Assembly (NCBI RefSeq): GCF_947500125.1
Contig: NZ_CANMRA010000024.1
Coordinates: 1 to 64,000 of the forward strand
Length of the DNA: 64,000 nt
Direction of reading: 5' to 3'
DNA from: an uncultured Kocuria sp.
GTDB taxonomy: Bacteria > Actinomycetota > Actinomycetes > Actinomycetales > Micrococcaceae
Shown here: positions 20,414 to 28,922 of the stretch, one piece after another
Position numbering within the stretch: the first letter of the stretch is position 1
Layout: each line of letters starts with the position of its first letter
Notes under the pieces: generated by a model
What the model was told of the DNA's origin: nothing
The model's input: the letters and a program-made list of their open reading frames with translations, nothing else
Databases searched by the model: none
Program-made: the position numbers and the translations under genes

Positions 20414-21247
20414 ATGAGCACTTCTCAGCTGAGCCCTGCGCCGCCCACCGCCCCGGACACCTCGAAGCGCGCCTTCGCCGTGGCCTTCGAGCACGTCGGC
20501 AAGGCCTTCCCGGCCGGCCGCGAGACGCACCACGTCCTGCAGGACGTCGACGTCACGGCCCGGCCCGGCGAGGTCCTGGCGATCCTCGGGCCCTCGGGAT
20601 GCGGCAAGTCCACCCTGCTGCGGGCCGCGGCGGGGCTCGACACCGCCTCGGCGGGCCGGGTGCTCATCGACGGCACCCCCGTGGCCGGGATCGACCCGCG
20701 CTGCGCGGTCGCGTTCCAGGAGCCCCGCCTGCTGCCGTGGCGCTCCGTGCGCGAGAACGTCCGGCTGGGCCTGCCCCGCGGACTCCCCCGGCCCGAGGGG
20801 GACGCCGCGATCGACGACCTGCTGCGCCTGGTCGGGCTCACCGCGCACGCGGACCACCGTCCGCGCGCGATCTCCGGCGGCATGGCCCAGCGCGCGTCCC
20901 TGGCCCGGGCGCTGGCCCGCAACCCCGGGGTCCTGCTGCTCGACGAGCCCTTCGGCGCGCTCGACGCCCTGACCCGCCTGCAGATGCAGGACCTCCTGCT
21001 CACGATCCACGCGGCCCAGCCCACCACCGTCCTGCTCGTCACCCACGACGTCGACGAGGCGCTGCAGCTCGCGGACCGGATCGTGGTCCTGGGCCGGACC
21101 GGGCCCACCGCTCCCGCCTCGATCAGCACGGTCCTCGCCGTCCCCGGCGAACGCCCCCGGGACCGGGCCTCCGAGGTCCTCGCCGAGCTGCGCGTGCAGC
21201 TCCTCGGCCACCTGGGCGTCGACGCCCACCACCCCGCGACCCGCTGA
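20414..21247 (+). CDS. ssuB: ABC transporter ATP-binding protein (aliphatic sulfonate/taurine type)
   Basis: Walker A GPSGCGKST, AISGGMAQRASLARAL, Walker B VLLLDEPFGALD. Confidence 0.85.
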   Translation: MSTSQLSPAPPTAPDTSKRAFAVAFEHVGKAFPAGRETHHVLQDVDVTARPGEVLAILGPSGCGKSTLLRAAAGLDTASAGRVLIDGTPVAGIDPRCAVAFQEPRLLPWRSVRENVRLGLPRGLPRPEGDAAIDDLLRLVGLTAHADHRPRAISGGMAQRASLARALARNPGVLLLDEPFGALDALTRLQMQDLLLTIHAAQPTTVLLVTHDVDEALQLADRIVVLGRTGPTAPASISTVLAVPGERPRDRASEVLAELRVQLLGHLGVDAHHPATR

Positions 21248-21347
21248 CGCGGCCCGCAACCGTCCTCCTCCCGCTCCGACCACCGGAGCGGTGGCGGCAC
21301 CCGCCCGCGCCGCCCGGCCCCGTCCGCTCACCACGAAAGGCTCCTCC

Positions 21348-22391
21348 ATGCCCCTGTCCCACCGTTCCGTCCGCACGATCCCCGCGCTCGCCGCCGTCCT
21401 GGCCCTCGGCCTGACCGGGTGCATGGCCGGTGAGGGCTCCGGCGAGGCCCCCGCCGAGGCCGCCGGTGGCGGCACCGTCCGCGTGGACTGGGCCACCTAC
21501 AACCCGCTCTCCGTGGTGATCAAGGAGAAGGGCTGGCTCGAGGCCGCGTTCGCCGAGGAGGGCACCGAGGTGGAGTGGGTGCAGTCCGCCGGGTCGAACA
21601 AGGCCAACGAGGCGCTGCGCGCGGAGGCGGTCGACATCGGCTCCACCGCGGGCTCCGCGGCGCTGCTGACCCGCAGCAACGGCACCCCGATCCAGGTGAT
21701 CGACCTCTACTCGCAGCCGGAGTGGTCCGCCCTGGTCACCACCCCCGGCACCGGGGTGCAGGAGGTCACGGACCTCGAGGGCCGCACCGTGGCCGCGACC
21801 AAGGGCACCGACCCGTACTTCTTCCTGCTCCAGGCCCTCGACGAGGCCGGGGTGCCCGCCGAGGACGTCACGATCCAGAACCTGCAGCACGCCGACGGCC
21901 GCGCCGCCCTGGAGAACGGCCAGGTGGACGCCTGGGCCGGGCTCGACCCGATCATGGCCGCCGCGGAGGAGAACGGCGCGGAGCTGTTCTACCGCAACGT
22001 CGACTTCAACACCTACGGCTTCCTGAACGCCCACGAGAGCTTCCTCGAGGAGCGGCCCGAGGCCGCCCAGACCGTGGTGGACGTCTACGCCTATGCCCGG
22101 GAGTGGGCGCAGGAGAACACCGCGGAGACCGCGCAGCTGCTGTCCGAGGCGGCCGGGATCGAGCTGTCCGTGGCCGAGGCGGTGCTCGAGCGCACCAACC
22201 TGGACATCAACCACGTGCCCGGCGACCAGCAGCTGACGGTCCTCGAGAAGGTCGGTCCGATCTTCGTCGAGTCCGACGACGTCGCCGACCAGGAGCAGAT
22301 CGACGAGGCGCTCGCGAGCATCGTGGAGAGCTCCTACGCGGAGAACGCCGACGCGTCCCGCGGGGCCGAGCTGGTCGGGGGCCAGGAGTGA
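21348..22391 (+). CDS. ssuA: ABC transporter substrate-binding lipoprotein (aliphatic sulfonate type)
   Basis: Lipobox LALGLTGC; VRVDWATYNPLSVVIKEKGWLE. Confidence 0.83.
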   Translation: MPLSHRSVRTIPALAAVLALGLTGCMAGEGSGEAPAEAAGGGTVRVDWATYNPLSVVIKEKGWLEAAFAEEGTEVEWVQSAGSNKANEALRAEAVDIGSTAGSAALLTRSNGTPIQVIDLYSQPEWSALVTTPGTGVQEVTDLEGRTVAATKGTDPYFFLLQALDEAGVPAEDVTIQNLQHADGRAALENGQVDAWAGLDPIMAAAEENGAELFYRNVDFNTYGFLNAHESFLEERPEAAQTVVDVYAYAREWAQENTAETAQLLSEAAGIELSVAEAVLERTNLDINHVPGDQQLTVLEKVGPIFVESDDVADQEQIDEALASIVESSYAENADASRGAELVGGQE

Positions 22392-23218
22392 GGCAGCCGC
22401 TGCCCCCCGCCGAGGAGGCGGAGCGCGCCGACGGCGCGCCCGCCCCCGCCGTGGCGGCGCCCCGGCGGCGGCCGCTGCTGCGCGCCGTGCTGGGCCTGCT
22501 GCTGCCCGCGGCGCTGCTGGTGCTGTGGCACGTGCTGTCCACCGCCGGGGTCTTCAGCGCCGTGCAGCTCCCGGCCCCGCTCGCGGTGCTCGAGGCCGGG
22601 ATCGGCCTGCTGGCCGGCGGGGACCTCTGGACCCACGTGGGCATCTCGACCCAGCGGGTGCTGATCGGCTTCGTGGTCGGCGCCGGGCTCGGACTCGTGG
22701 CCGGGTCCTTCATCGGCCTCTCCCGCTGGGGCTCCACGCTGGTGGGCCCCACGATCGGGGCGTTCCGCGCGGTGCCGTCCCTGGCGTGGGTGCCGCTGCT
22801 GCTGCTGTGGATCGGTCTCGGCGAGGACTCGAAGGTCACGCTGGTGGCCATCGGCGCGTTCTTCCCCGTCTACACCACCGTCTCCGCGGCCCTGCAGCAC
22901 GTGGACCGCAACCTCATCGAGGCGGCGCGGGCCTTCGGGCTCCACGGGCTGCGGCTGCTCACCACGGTGCAGCTGCCGGCCGTCATGCCGTCGGTCATCT
23001 CGGGGCTGCGCCTGGCCCTGGCCCAGGCGTGGCTGTTCCTCGTGGCCGCCGAGCTGCTGGGGGCCTCCATGGGTCTGGGCTGGCTGCTCACCGACTCGCA
23101 GAACAACGGTCGCACCGACCGCCTGCTGCTGGCGATCGTCCTGCTGGCGGTGCTCGGCAAGATCTCGGACGCGCTGCTGGGCGTGTTCGAGAAGTGGGCC
23201 GTGAAGAAATGGGCCTGA
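22388..23218 (+). CDS. ssuC: ABC transporter permease (sulfonate type)
   Basis: GTG start overlapping ssuA stop; permease EAA-like region EAARAFGLHGLRLLTTVQLPAVMPSVISGLRLAL. Confidence 0.85.
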   Translation: MRQPLPPAEEAERADGAPAPAVAAPRRRPLLRAVLGLLLPAALLVLWHVLSTAGVFSAVQLPAPLAVLEAGIGLLAGGDLWTHVGISTQRVLIGFVVGAGLGLVAGSFIGLSRWGSTLVGPTIGAFRAVPSLAWVPLLLLWIGLGEDSKVTLVAIGAFFPVYTTVSAALQHVDRNLIEAARAFGLHGLRLLTTVQLPAVMPSVISGLRLALAQAWLFLVAAELLGASMGLGWLLTDSQNNGRTDRLLLAIVLLAVLGKISDALLGVFEKWAVKKWA

Positions 23219-23277
23219 CACGTGCGCCTGGCACAGTGGACCCGTCGTCCGTGCCGGCAGGAAAGGACCGCAGCACC

Positions 23278-25404
23278 GTGAGCTTCAGCTGGAGCAACCC
23301 CTTCTCCCCCACCCCCGACCCCGCACTGGTCTCCGACGAGGCCCGGATCGCGTTCTGGGAGGGTCAGGCCTCCCGGTTGGACTGGGCCGCGCCGTGGACG
23401 ACGGCCCACCGTTTCGAGAAGCCGCGGCGGATCGGCGAGGACGAGGAGCGCAACCCCACCTGGTCGGTCCCCGAGATCGCGTGGTTCGAGGGCGGGAAGC
23501 TCAACGTGGCCCACAACTGCGTGGACCGCCACGTCGAGGCCGGCCGCGGCGCCCACGTGGCCCTGTACTTCGAGGGCGAGCCCGGGGACCAGCTGGTCTA
23601 CACCTACGCCGACCTGCAGCGGGAGGTCTCCCGCGCCGCCAACGCCCTGCTCGCGCTGGGGGTGGAGCAGGGCGACCGGGTGGTGATCTACCTCCCCGTC
23701 ATCCCGGAGACCGTCATCATCACGCTGGCCTGCGCCCGCATCGGCGCCGTGCACTCGCTGGTCTTCGGCGGGTTCTCCGCCGAGGCGCTGAGGTTCCGCG
23801 TCGAGGACACCGGCGCCAAGGTCCTCGTGACCACGGACGGGCAGCACCGGCGCGGGGCCGTGGTGCCCGTGAAGGCCGTGGCCGACGAGGCCTGCGGCGG
23901 CGACAACGCGATCGAGCACGTCGTCGTCGTGCGCCGCACCTCCCGGCCCGGCCGCACGGACCTGCCCCGGGGCACCCGGGGAACGCATTCCAAGGACGAG
24001 GACGCGGTCCCGTGGACCCGCGGGCGCGACGTGTGGTGGCACGAGCTGATCGCCGAGCAGTCCGACGTGCACGTGGCGCAGGCGTTCGACGCCGAGACGC
24101 CGCTGTTCATCATCTACACCTCCGGGACCACGGGGAGGCCCAAGGGCCTGGTGCACACGATGGGCGGCTACCTCGTGCAGACCGCGTACACGCACGCCCT
24201 GCTCTTCGACCTGCTGCCCGACGTCGAGGACGCGGACGGCGAGCTGCGCCCCGACGAGCTGGCCACCGTCAACGACCCCGCGAAGGTGGACTCGACCGTC
24301 CACTGGTGCACCGCCGACCTCGCGTGGGTCACCGCGCACACCTACGAGATCTACGGTCCCCTGGTCAACGGCGTCTCCGAGGTGATCTACGAGGGCACCC
24401 CGAACACCCCGCACTGGGGCCGGCACTTCGAGGTGATCGAGCGCTACGGCGTCACCACCTACTACACGGCGCCCACGCTGATCCGCTCCCTCATGGGCGC
24501 GTTCCCGAAGGGTGTCCCGCCGCTCTACAACCTCAACTCCATCCGGCTGCTCGGCTCCGTGGGCGAGTCGATCAACCCCGAGGCCTGGCGCTGGCTGCGC
24601 GCGCAGCTGGGCCGGGACGAGGTCCCGTTCGTGGACACGTGGTGGCAGTCCGAGACCGGCGCCACCGTGATGTCCCCGCGTCCGCACGACCCCCAGTTCG
24701 CGCCCCCGGGGACGTTCGACGACGGAGCCCCGCGCACCGCGCTCAAGCCCGGCTGCGCGACCCGGGCGGTCCCGGGGATCTCCACCCGCGTGGTGGACGA
24801 GGCCGGGGAGACGGTCCCGCCCGGGGTGCAGGGCTTCGTGGTGGTGGACCGGACCGGCCCCTCGATGGCCCGCACCGTGTGGGGCGACCCGCAGCGCTAC
24901 CTCTCCTCCTACTGGCAGGCCTACGCCGAGCAGGGCTGGTTCCTGGCCGGGGACGGCGCCCGCTACGACGAGGAGGGGGACATCTACATCCTGGGGCGGG
25001 TCGACGACGTCATCAACGTCTCCGGGCACCGGCTGTCCACCATCGAGATCGAGTCGGCGCTCGTCACCCACCCGTGGGTCCTGGAGGCCGGCGCGGCGCC
25101 CGTGCGCGACGAGCTGACCGGGCACGCGGTGCTCGCCTGCGTGGTGCTGACCCCCGAGGCCGCGCGGGTCCCGGCGGAGGAGCTGACCGCGGCGCTGCGC
25201 GAGCACGTGGCGCACGAGATCGGCCCCATCGCCAAGCCGCGGGCGGTCGTGGCGGTCCCGGACCTGCCGAAGACCCGGTCGGGGAAGATCACCCGGCGCC
25301 TGCTCGCGCAGCTGTGGGAGGGCACCCCCCTCGGTGACCGGTCCTCGCTGCAGAACGAGGAGGCGCTGGAGCACATCGCCGCGGTCCTGGCCGCGCGGCG
25401 GTAG
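23278..25404 (+). CDS. Acetyl-CoA synthetase-like AMP-dependent ligase (acyl specificity not established)
   Basis: YTSGTTGRPKGLVHTMGGYL, VDTWWQSETGATVMSP, KTRSGKITRRLL; 708 aa. Confidence 0.85.
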   Translation: MSFSWSNPFSPTPDPALVSDEARIAFWEGQASRLDWAAPWTTAHRFEKPRRIGEDEERNPTWSVPEIAWFEGGKLNVAHNCVDRHVEAGRGAHVALYFEGEPGDQLVYTYADLQREVSRAANALLALGVEQGDRVVIYLPVIPETVIITLACARIGAVHSLVFGGFSAEALRFRVEDTGAKVLVTTDGQHRRGAVVPVKAVADEACGGDNAIEHVVVVRRTSRPGRTDLPRGTRGTHSKDEDAVPWTRGRDVWWHELIAEQSDVHVAQAFDAETPLFIIYTSGTTGRPKGLVHTMGGYLVQTAYTHALLFDLLPDVEDADGELRPDELATVNDPAKVDSTVHWCTADLAWVTAHTYEIYGPLVNGVSEVIYEGTPNTPHWGRHFEVIERYGVTTYYTAPTLIRSLMGAFPKGVPPLYNLNSIRLLGSVGESINPEAWRWLRAQLGRDEVPFVDTWWQSETGATVMSPRPHDPQFAPPGTFDDGAPRTALKPGCATRAVPGISTRVVDEAGETVPPGVQGFVVVDRTGPSMARTVWGDPQRYLSSYWQAYAEQGWFLAGDGARYDEEGDIYILGRVDDVINVSGHRLSTIEIESALVTHPWVLEAGAAPVRDELTGHAVLACVVLTPEAARVPAEELTAALREHVAHEIGPIAKPRAVVAVPDLPKTRSGKITRRLLAQLWEGTPLGDRSSLQNEEALEHIAAVLAARR

Positions 25405-25412
25405 ACCCCGCC

Positions 25413-25471
25413 GCGAGGGGTCGCTTCCGGTCGGAATGAGCTGCTCACACCGGCGGGAAACGACCCCTCGC
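25413..25471. terminator. Hairpin after ligase gene
   Basis: GCGAGGGGTCG (25413-25423) / CGACCCCTCGC (25461-25471) with additional inner pairing. Confidence 0.7.
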
Positions 25472-25602
25472 ACCGGCGAGGAGGCCGGCGCGGAGGCCGG
25501 TGAAGGCCGAGAACGACCCCTCGGCGCGGCTCCGTGACGGTCCGCAACCCCCTCCGCAAGGACGTTGAGACTTGTGACGTCCCAGTCCGCACCGCCCCTA
25601 GG

Positions 25603-26361
25603 ATGAATGCCGTGAACGTGTCCCCCCGCCCCGCCGGCACCGCCCGCCCCGCGCCGGACGGGCTGCTGCCTGCCCTGCCGAACACCGACCTCAAGCTCGC
25701 GATGGCCGGCTCCGGCGCCCTGTTCTCGGGCTACGTGCTGGTGCACCTGCTCGGGAACCTGAAGGTCTACCAGGGCGAGGAGAAGTTCGACGCCTACGCC
25801 GCGTTCCTCCGCACCGCCGGCGCGCCCGTGCTGCCGCACGGCACGGTGCTCTGGACGGCACGCGGCGTGCTCGCCACCGGCCTGGTCGTCCACGCGGGCG
25901 CCGCCGCGGTGCTCACCGCGCGGTCCTGGGCGGCGAACGGGACGCTGCTGCCGCGCACCGGCCGTCGCCCGCGGGGGCGCCGGCGCTCCCCGTGGGAGGT
26001 GGCGAAACGCTCGATGCGCAGCACGGGCGGCGTGCTCGGACTGTTCACGGTCTTCCACGTCCTGGACCTGACCCTGGGCGCCCGGCCCGCCGCGGCCCGG
26101 GGGTTCGAGCACGGCAGCGCCTACGCCAACCTCGTGGCCAGCCTCTCCCGGCCGCCCGTGGCCGCGGCCTACGCCGTCTCCATGGCGGCGCTGGCCGCCC
26201 ACTTGGTGCACGGCATCCCGGAGATCGCCAACGACGTCGGCGTGAGCGGCGACCAGCGGTTCCAGCGGCGGCTGCGGGTCGCCGCGAACGCCTTCGGCGC
26301 CGCGGTGGCCGCCGGCAACACCACGATCCCGGTGGCCGTGCTGACCCGCGCGGTGCGCTGA
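25603..26361 (+). CDS. sdhC: Succinate dehydrogenase/fumarate reductase cytochrome b subunit
   Basis: AMAGSGALFSGYVLVHLLGNLKVYQGEEKFDAYAAFLR; TM-rich. Confidence 0.88.
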   Translation: MNAVNVSPRPAGTARPAPDGLLPALPNTDLKLAMAGSGALFSGYVLVHLLGNLKVYQGEEKFDAYAAFLRTAGAPVLPHGTVLWTARGVLATGLVVHAGAAAVLTARSWAANGTLLPRTGRRPRGRRRSPWEVAKRSMRSTGGVLGLFTVFHVLDLTLGARPAAARGFEHGSAYANLVASLSRPPVAAAYAVSMAALAAHLVHGIPEIANDVGVSGDQRFQRRLRVAANAFGAAVAAGNTTIPVAVLTRAVR

Positions 26362-26365
26362 CCCC

Positions 26366-26503
26366 GTGGTGGCCCTCCCCCGGCGTCGGGACGGCCGTCC
26401 TCCGGACGACCTGCTGCGGGCCGGCCTTCTGCGAGACGACATCCTGCGAGACGACCTTCTGCGAGCCGACATTCTTCGAGACGACAAGGACCCGAGCGAG
26501 TGA
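26366..26503 (+). CDS. Putative 45-aa repeat peptide at the expected sdhA position
   Basis: GTG-initiated ORF MVALPRRRDGRPPDDLLRAGLLRDDILRDDLLRADILRDDKDPSE; stop overlaps sdhB GTG start. Confidence 0.3.
   Translation: MVALPRRRDGRPPDDLLRAGLLRDDILRDDLLRADILRDDKDPSE
26431..26485. repeat. About four 15-bp tandem repeats (CTTCTGCGAGACGAC-like)
   Basis: CTTCTGCGAGACGAC ATCCTGCGAGACGAC CTTCTGCGAGCCGAC ATTCTTCGAGACGAC. Confidence 0.9.
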
Positions 26504-27222
26504 GCACCTTCTCCCTGACCGTGGACGTGTGGCGCCAGCCCTCCCCGGAGGAGCCCGGGGACTTCACGGCCTACGACGTCCCGGACGCGAGCCCGGAGAT
26601 GACCGTGCTCGAGCTGCTCGACCGGATCAACGCGCAGCTGGCGGCCGCCGGCGAGGGCCCGGTGGTCTTCGACGACGGCTGCCGCGAGGGGATCTGCGGC
26701 AAGTGCGGAGTGACGGTCGACGGCGTGGCGCACGGCCCCGAGCGCAACGCCGCGAGCTGCATGCAGCACCTGGGGGCCTACCGGGACGGGGACCGGGTGC
26801 GCATCGAGCCGCTGCGGGCCTCGTCCTTCCCGGTCAAGCAGGACCTCTCGGTGGACAAGAAGGCGCTGCGCATGGTGACGAAGGCGGCCAAGTTCCCGGT
26901 GGGCATGAAGGCCCTCGCCAACGGCGGCTGCATCAGCTGCGGGGCGTGCGTGGCCTCCTGCCCCAACGGCTCCGGCCAGCTCTTCGTGGGCACCCTGCTC
27001 AAGGAGCTGCCCCCGCTGGCCACGGACGACGCCGAGCGCCGGGAGCGTTCCGCCAAGGTGATCGACGCGGCCGAGGAGCAGTTCGGGCCCTGCTCCCTGC
27101 TCGGCGACTGCGTGGAGGTCTGCCCCGCCGGGCTGCCGATCGAGAACCTCTCCGCGGTGGCGCGGGAGAACCTGCGCAACCGCTTCCCGCGCCGGAGCGG
27201 GGACACGCCGCGCCCGCAGTGA
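26500..27222 (+). CDS. sdhB: Succinate dehydrogenase/fumarate reductase iron-sulfur subunit
   Basis: CREGICGKCGVTVDG [2Fe-2S], CISCGACVASCPNG and CSLLGDCVEVCPAGLP clusters. Confidence 0.93.
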   Translation: MSTFSLTVDVWRQPSPEEPGDFTAYDVPDASPEMTVLELLDRINAQLAAAGEGPVVFDDGCREGICGKCGVTVDGVAHGPERNAASCMQHLGAYRDGDRVRIEPLRASSFPVKQDLSVDKKALRMVTKAAKFPVGMKALANGGCISCGACVASCPNGSGQLFVGTLLKELPPLATDDAERRERSAKVIDAAEEQFGPCSLLGDCVEVCPAGLPIENLSAVARENLRNRFPRRSGDTPRPQ

Positions 27223-27302
27223 CTCCGCCCGGCGTACCTTGCCGCCCGGGGGCGTGACTGCTACTTTTCGGGCACGTCCTACAGACCCGTGAGGTGGATC
27301 AC

Positions 27303-28922
27303 ATGAACGAGCGCCCCGGCAGGATCGTCCCGGAGCAGGGCGAGTTCGACTACGAGCCGGAGGACCGCGAACCCCCCCGTCCCGCGGGGAAGACCTGGCT
27401 CTTCCGCGGCCTCGGCGTGCTCCTGGCCCTGCTCGTCTGGTTCCTGCTCGGCGGCGCGGACGTCTCGGCCGACGCCCGCGTGGTGGGCGCGGTCGCCGCG
27501 CTGATGGCGGTCTGGTGGATGACGGAGGCGGTGCCGCTGTCCATCACCTCGCTGCTGCCGATCGTGCTCTTCCCGGTGCTCACCGCGCTCGAGGTGTCCG
27601 AGGTCACGGCGCCCTACGCCAATCCGATCGTCTTCCTGTTCCTCGGCGGCTTCCTGATCGCGATCGCCATGCAGAAGTGGAACCTGCACCGCCGGATCGC
27701 GCTGCTGACCCTGCGCCGCGTGGGCACCCACCCGCGGCAGATCATCCTGGGCCTGATGATCTCCACGGCCTTCCTCTCGATGTGGGTGTCCAACACCGCG
27801 ACCACGCTGATGATGCTGCCCATCGGGCTGTCCGTGCTGACCCTGGTGGTCGAGAACAGCCGCAACGCCGGCACCCGGGCGGAGACCGAGACCATGGGCG
27901 ACGACATCCGCTCCGGCAAGGCCATCAGCGACGTCATCGACGACCGCGACGTGCGCCTGTTCGGCGTGGCCCTGGTCCTGGCGATCGCCTGGGCCGCCAC
28001 CATCGGCGGTCTGGGCACCCTGCTCGGCAGCCCACCCAACGCCATCGTGGCCGGCTACATCAGCGAGGAGCTGGGCCGCACCGTGGGCTTCGCGCAGTGG
28101 ATGATGCTCGGCGTGCCCATCGTGATCGTCTTCATCGGGCTCGCGTGGCTGATCATCACCCGCGTGGTCTTCCGGTTCCACCTGGACGAGGTGCCGGGCG
28201 GCAAGGAGCTCATCAATGAGGAGATCGCCGCCCTGGGGCCGATGAGCAAGGGCGAGAAGACGGTCCTCGCCGTGTTCGTCACCGCGGCGTTCTTCTGGAT
28301 CGTCCCGGGACTGCTCGCCGGCATCGGCGACATCGGCGAGCAGCTGCCCTGGCTGGACCTCTTCGACGACACGGTGGTCGCCATCGGCGCCGGCGTGCTG
28401 CTCTTCCTGCTCCCCGGCGACAAGCAGGGGAACATGACCCTGGAGTGGAACGACGCCGAGGAGGGCCTGCCCTGGGGCGTGCTCCTGCTCTTCGGCGGCG
28501 GTCTGTCCCTGGCCGCCGCCGTGGCCGGCACCGGTCTCGACGCCTGGTTCGGCGCACAGGTCAGCGGACTCGGCGCCCTGCCGATCGTCCTGCTCCTGGC
28601 CGCGGTCGTGCTGATCGTCCTGCTCCTGACCGAGATCACGTCCAACACCGCCACGGCCGCCACGTTCATCCCGATCCTGGGCGGGGTCGCCGTCGGGATC
28701 GGGGTGGACCCCATGACCTTGCTCATCCCGGCGGCGCTCGCGGCCACCTGCGCGTTCATGCTCCCCGTGGGCACCCCGCCCAACGCCATCGTCTTCGCCA
28801 CCGGCCAGGTCAAGATCGCCGAGATGGTGCGCGGCGGCGTCGTGCTCAACATCGTGGGCGTCATCCTGATCACGATCTTCACCGTGCTCATCGGGCCGTT
28901 CGCGCTGGGCCTGGTGATCTAG
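27303..28922 (+). CDS. SLC13/DASS family anion (dicarboxylate) transporter
   Basis: AVPLSITSLLPIVLFPVL, MWVSNTATTLMMLPIGLSV, FMLPVGTPPNAIVF. Confidence 0.92.
   Translation: MNERPGRIVPEQGEFDYEPEDREPPRPAGKTWLFRGLGVLLALLVWFLLGGADVSADARVVGAVAALMAVWWMTEAVPLSITSLLPIVLFPVLTALEVSEVTAPYANPIVFLFLGGFLIAIAMQKWNLHRRIALLTLRRVGTHPRQIILGLMISTAFLSMWVSNTATTLMMLPIGLSVLTLVVENSRNAGTRAETETMGDDIRSGKAISDVIDDRDVRLFGVALVLAIAWAATIGGLGTLLGSPPNAIVAGYISEELGRTVGFAQWMMLGVPIVIVFIGLAWLIITRVVFRFHLDEVPGGKELINEEIAALGPMSKGEKTVLAVFVTAAFFWIVPGLLAGIGDIGEQLPWLDLFDDTVVAIGAGVLLFLLPGDKQGNMTLEWNDAEEGLPWGVLLLFGGGLSLAAAVAGTGLDAWFGAQVSGLGALPIVLLLAAVVLIVLLLTEITSNTATAATFIPILGGVAVGIGVDPMTLLIPAALAATCAFMLPVGTPPNAIVFATGQVKIAEMVRGGVVLNIVGVILITIFTVLIGPFALGLVI

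Noticed and set aside
22870-26769. 1299-aa minus-strand ORF opposite acs/sdh, considered as a possible carrier of the missing sdhA
   Set aside because: Translation is H/G/V/R-rich with no flavoprotein motif; antisense artefact
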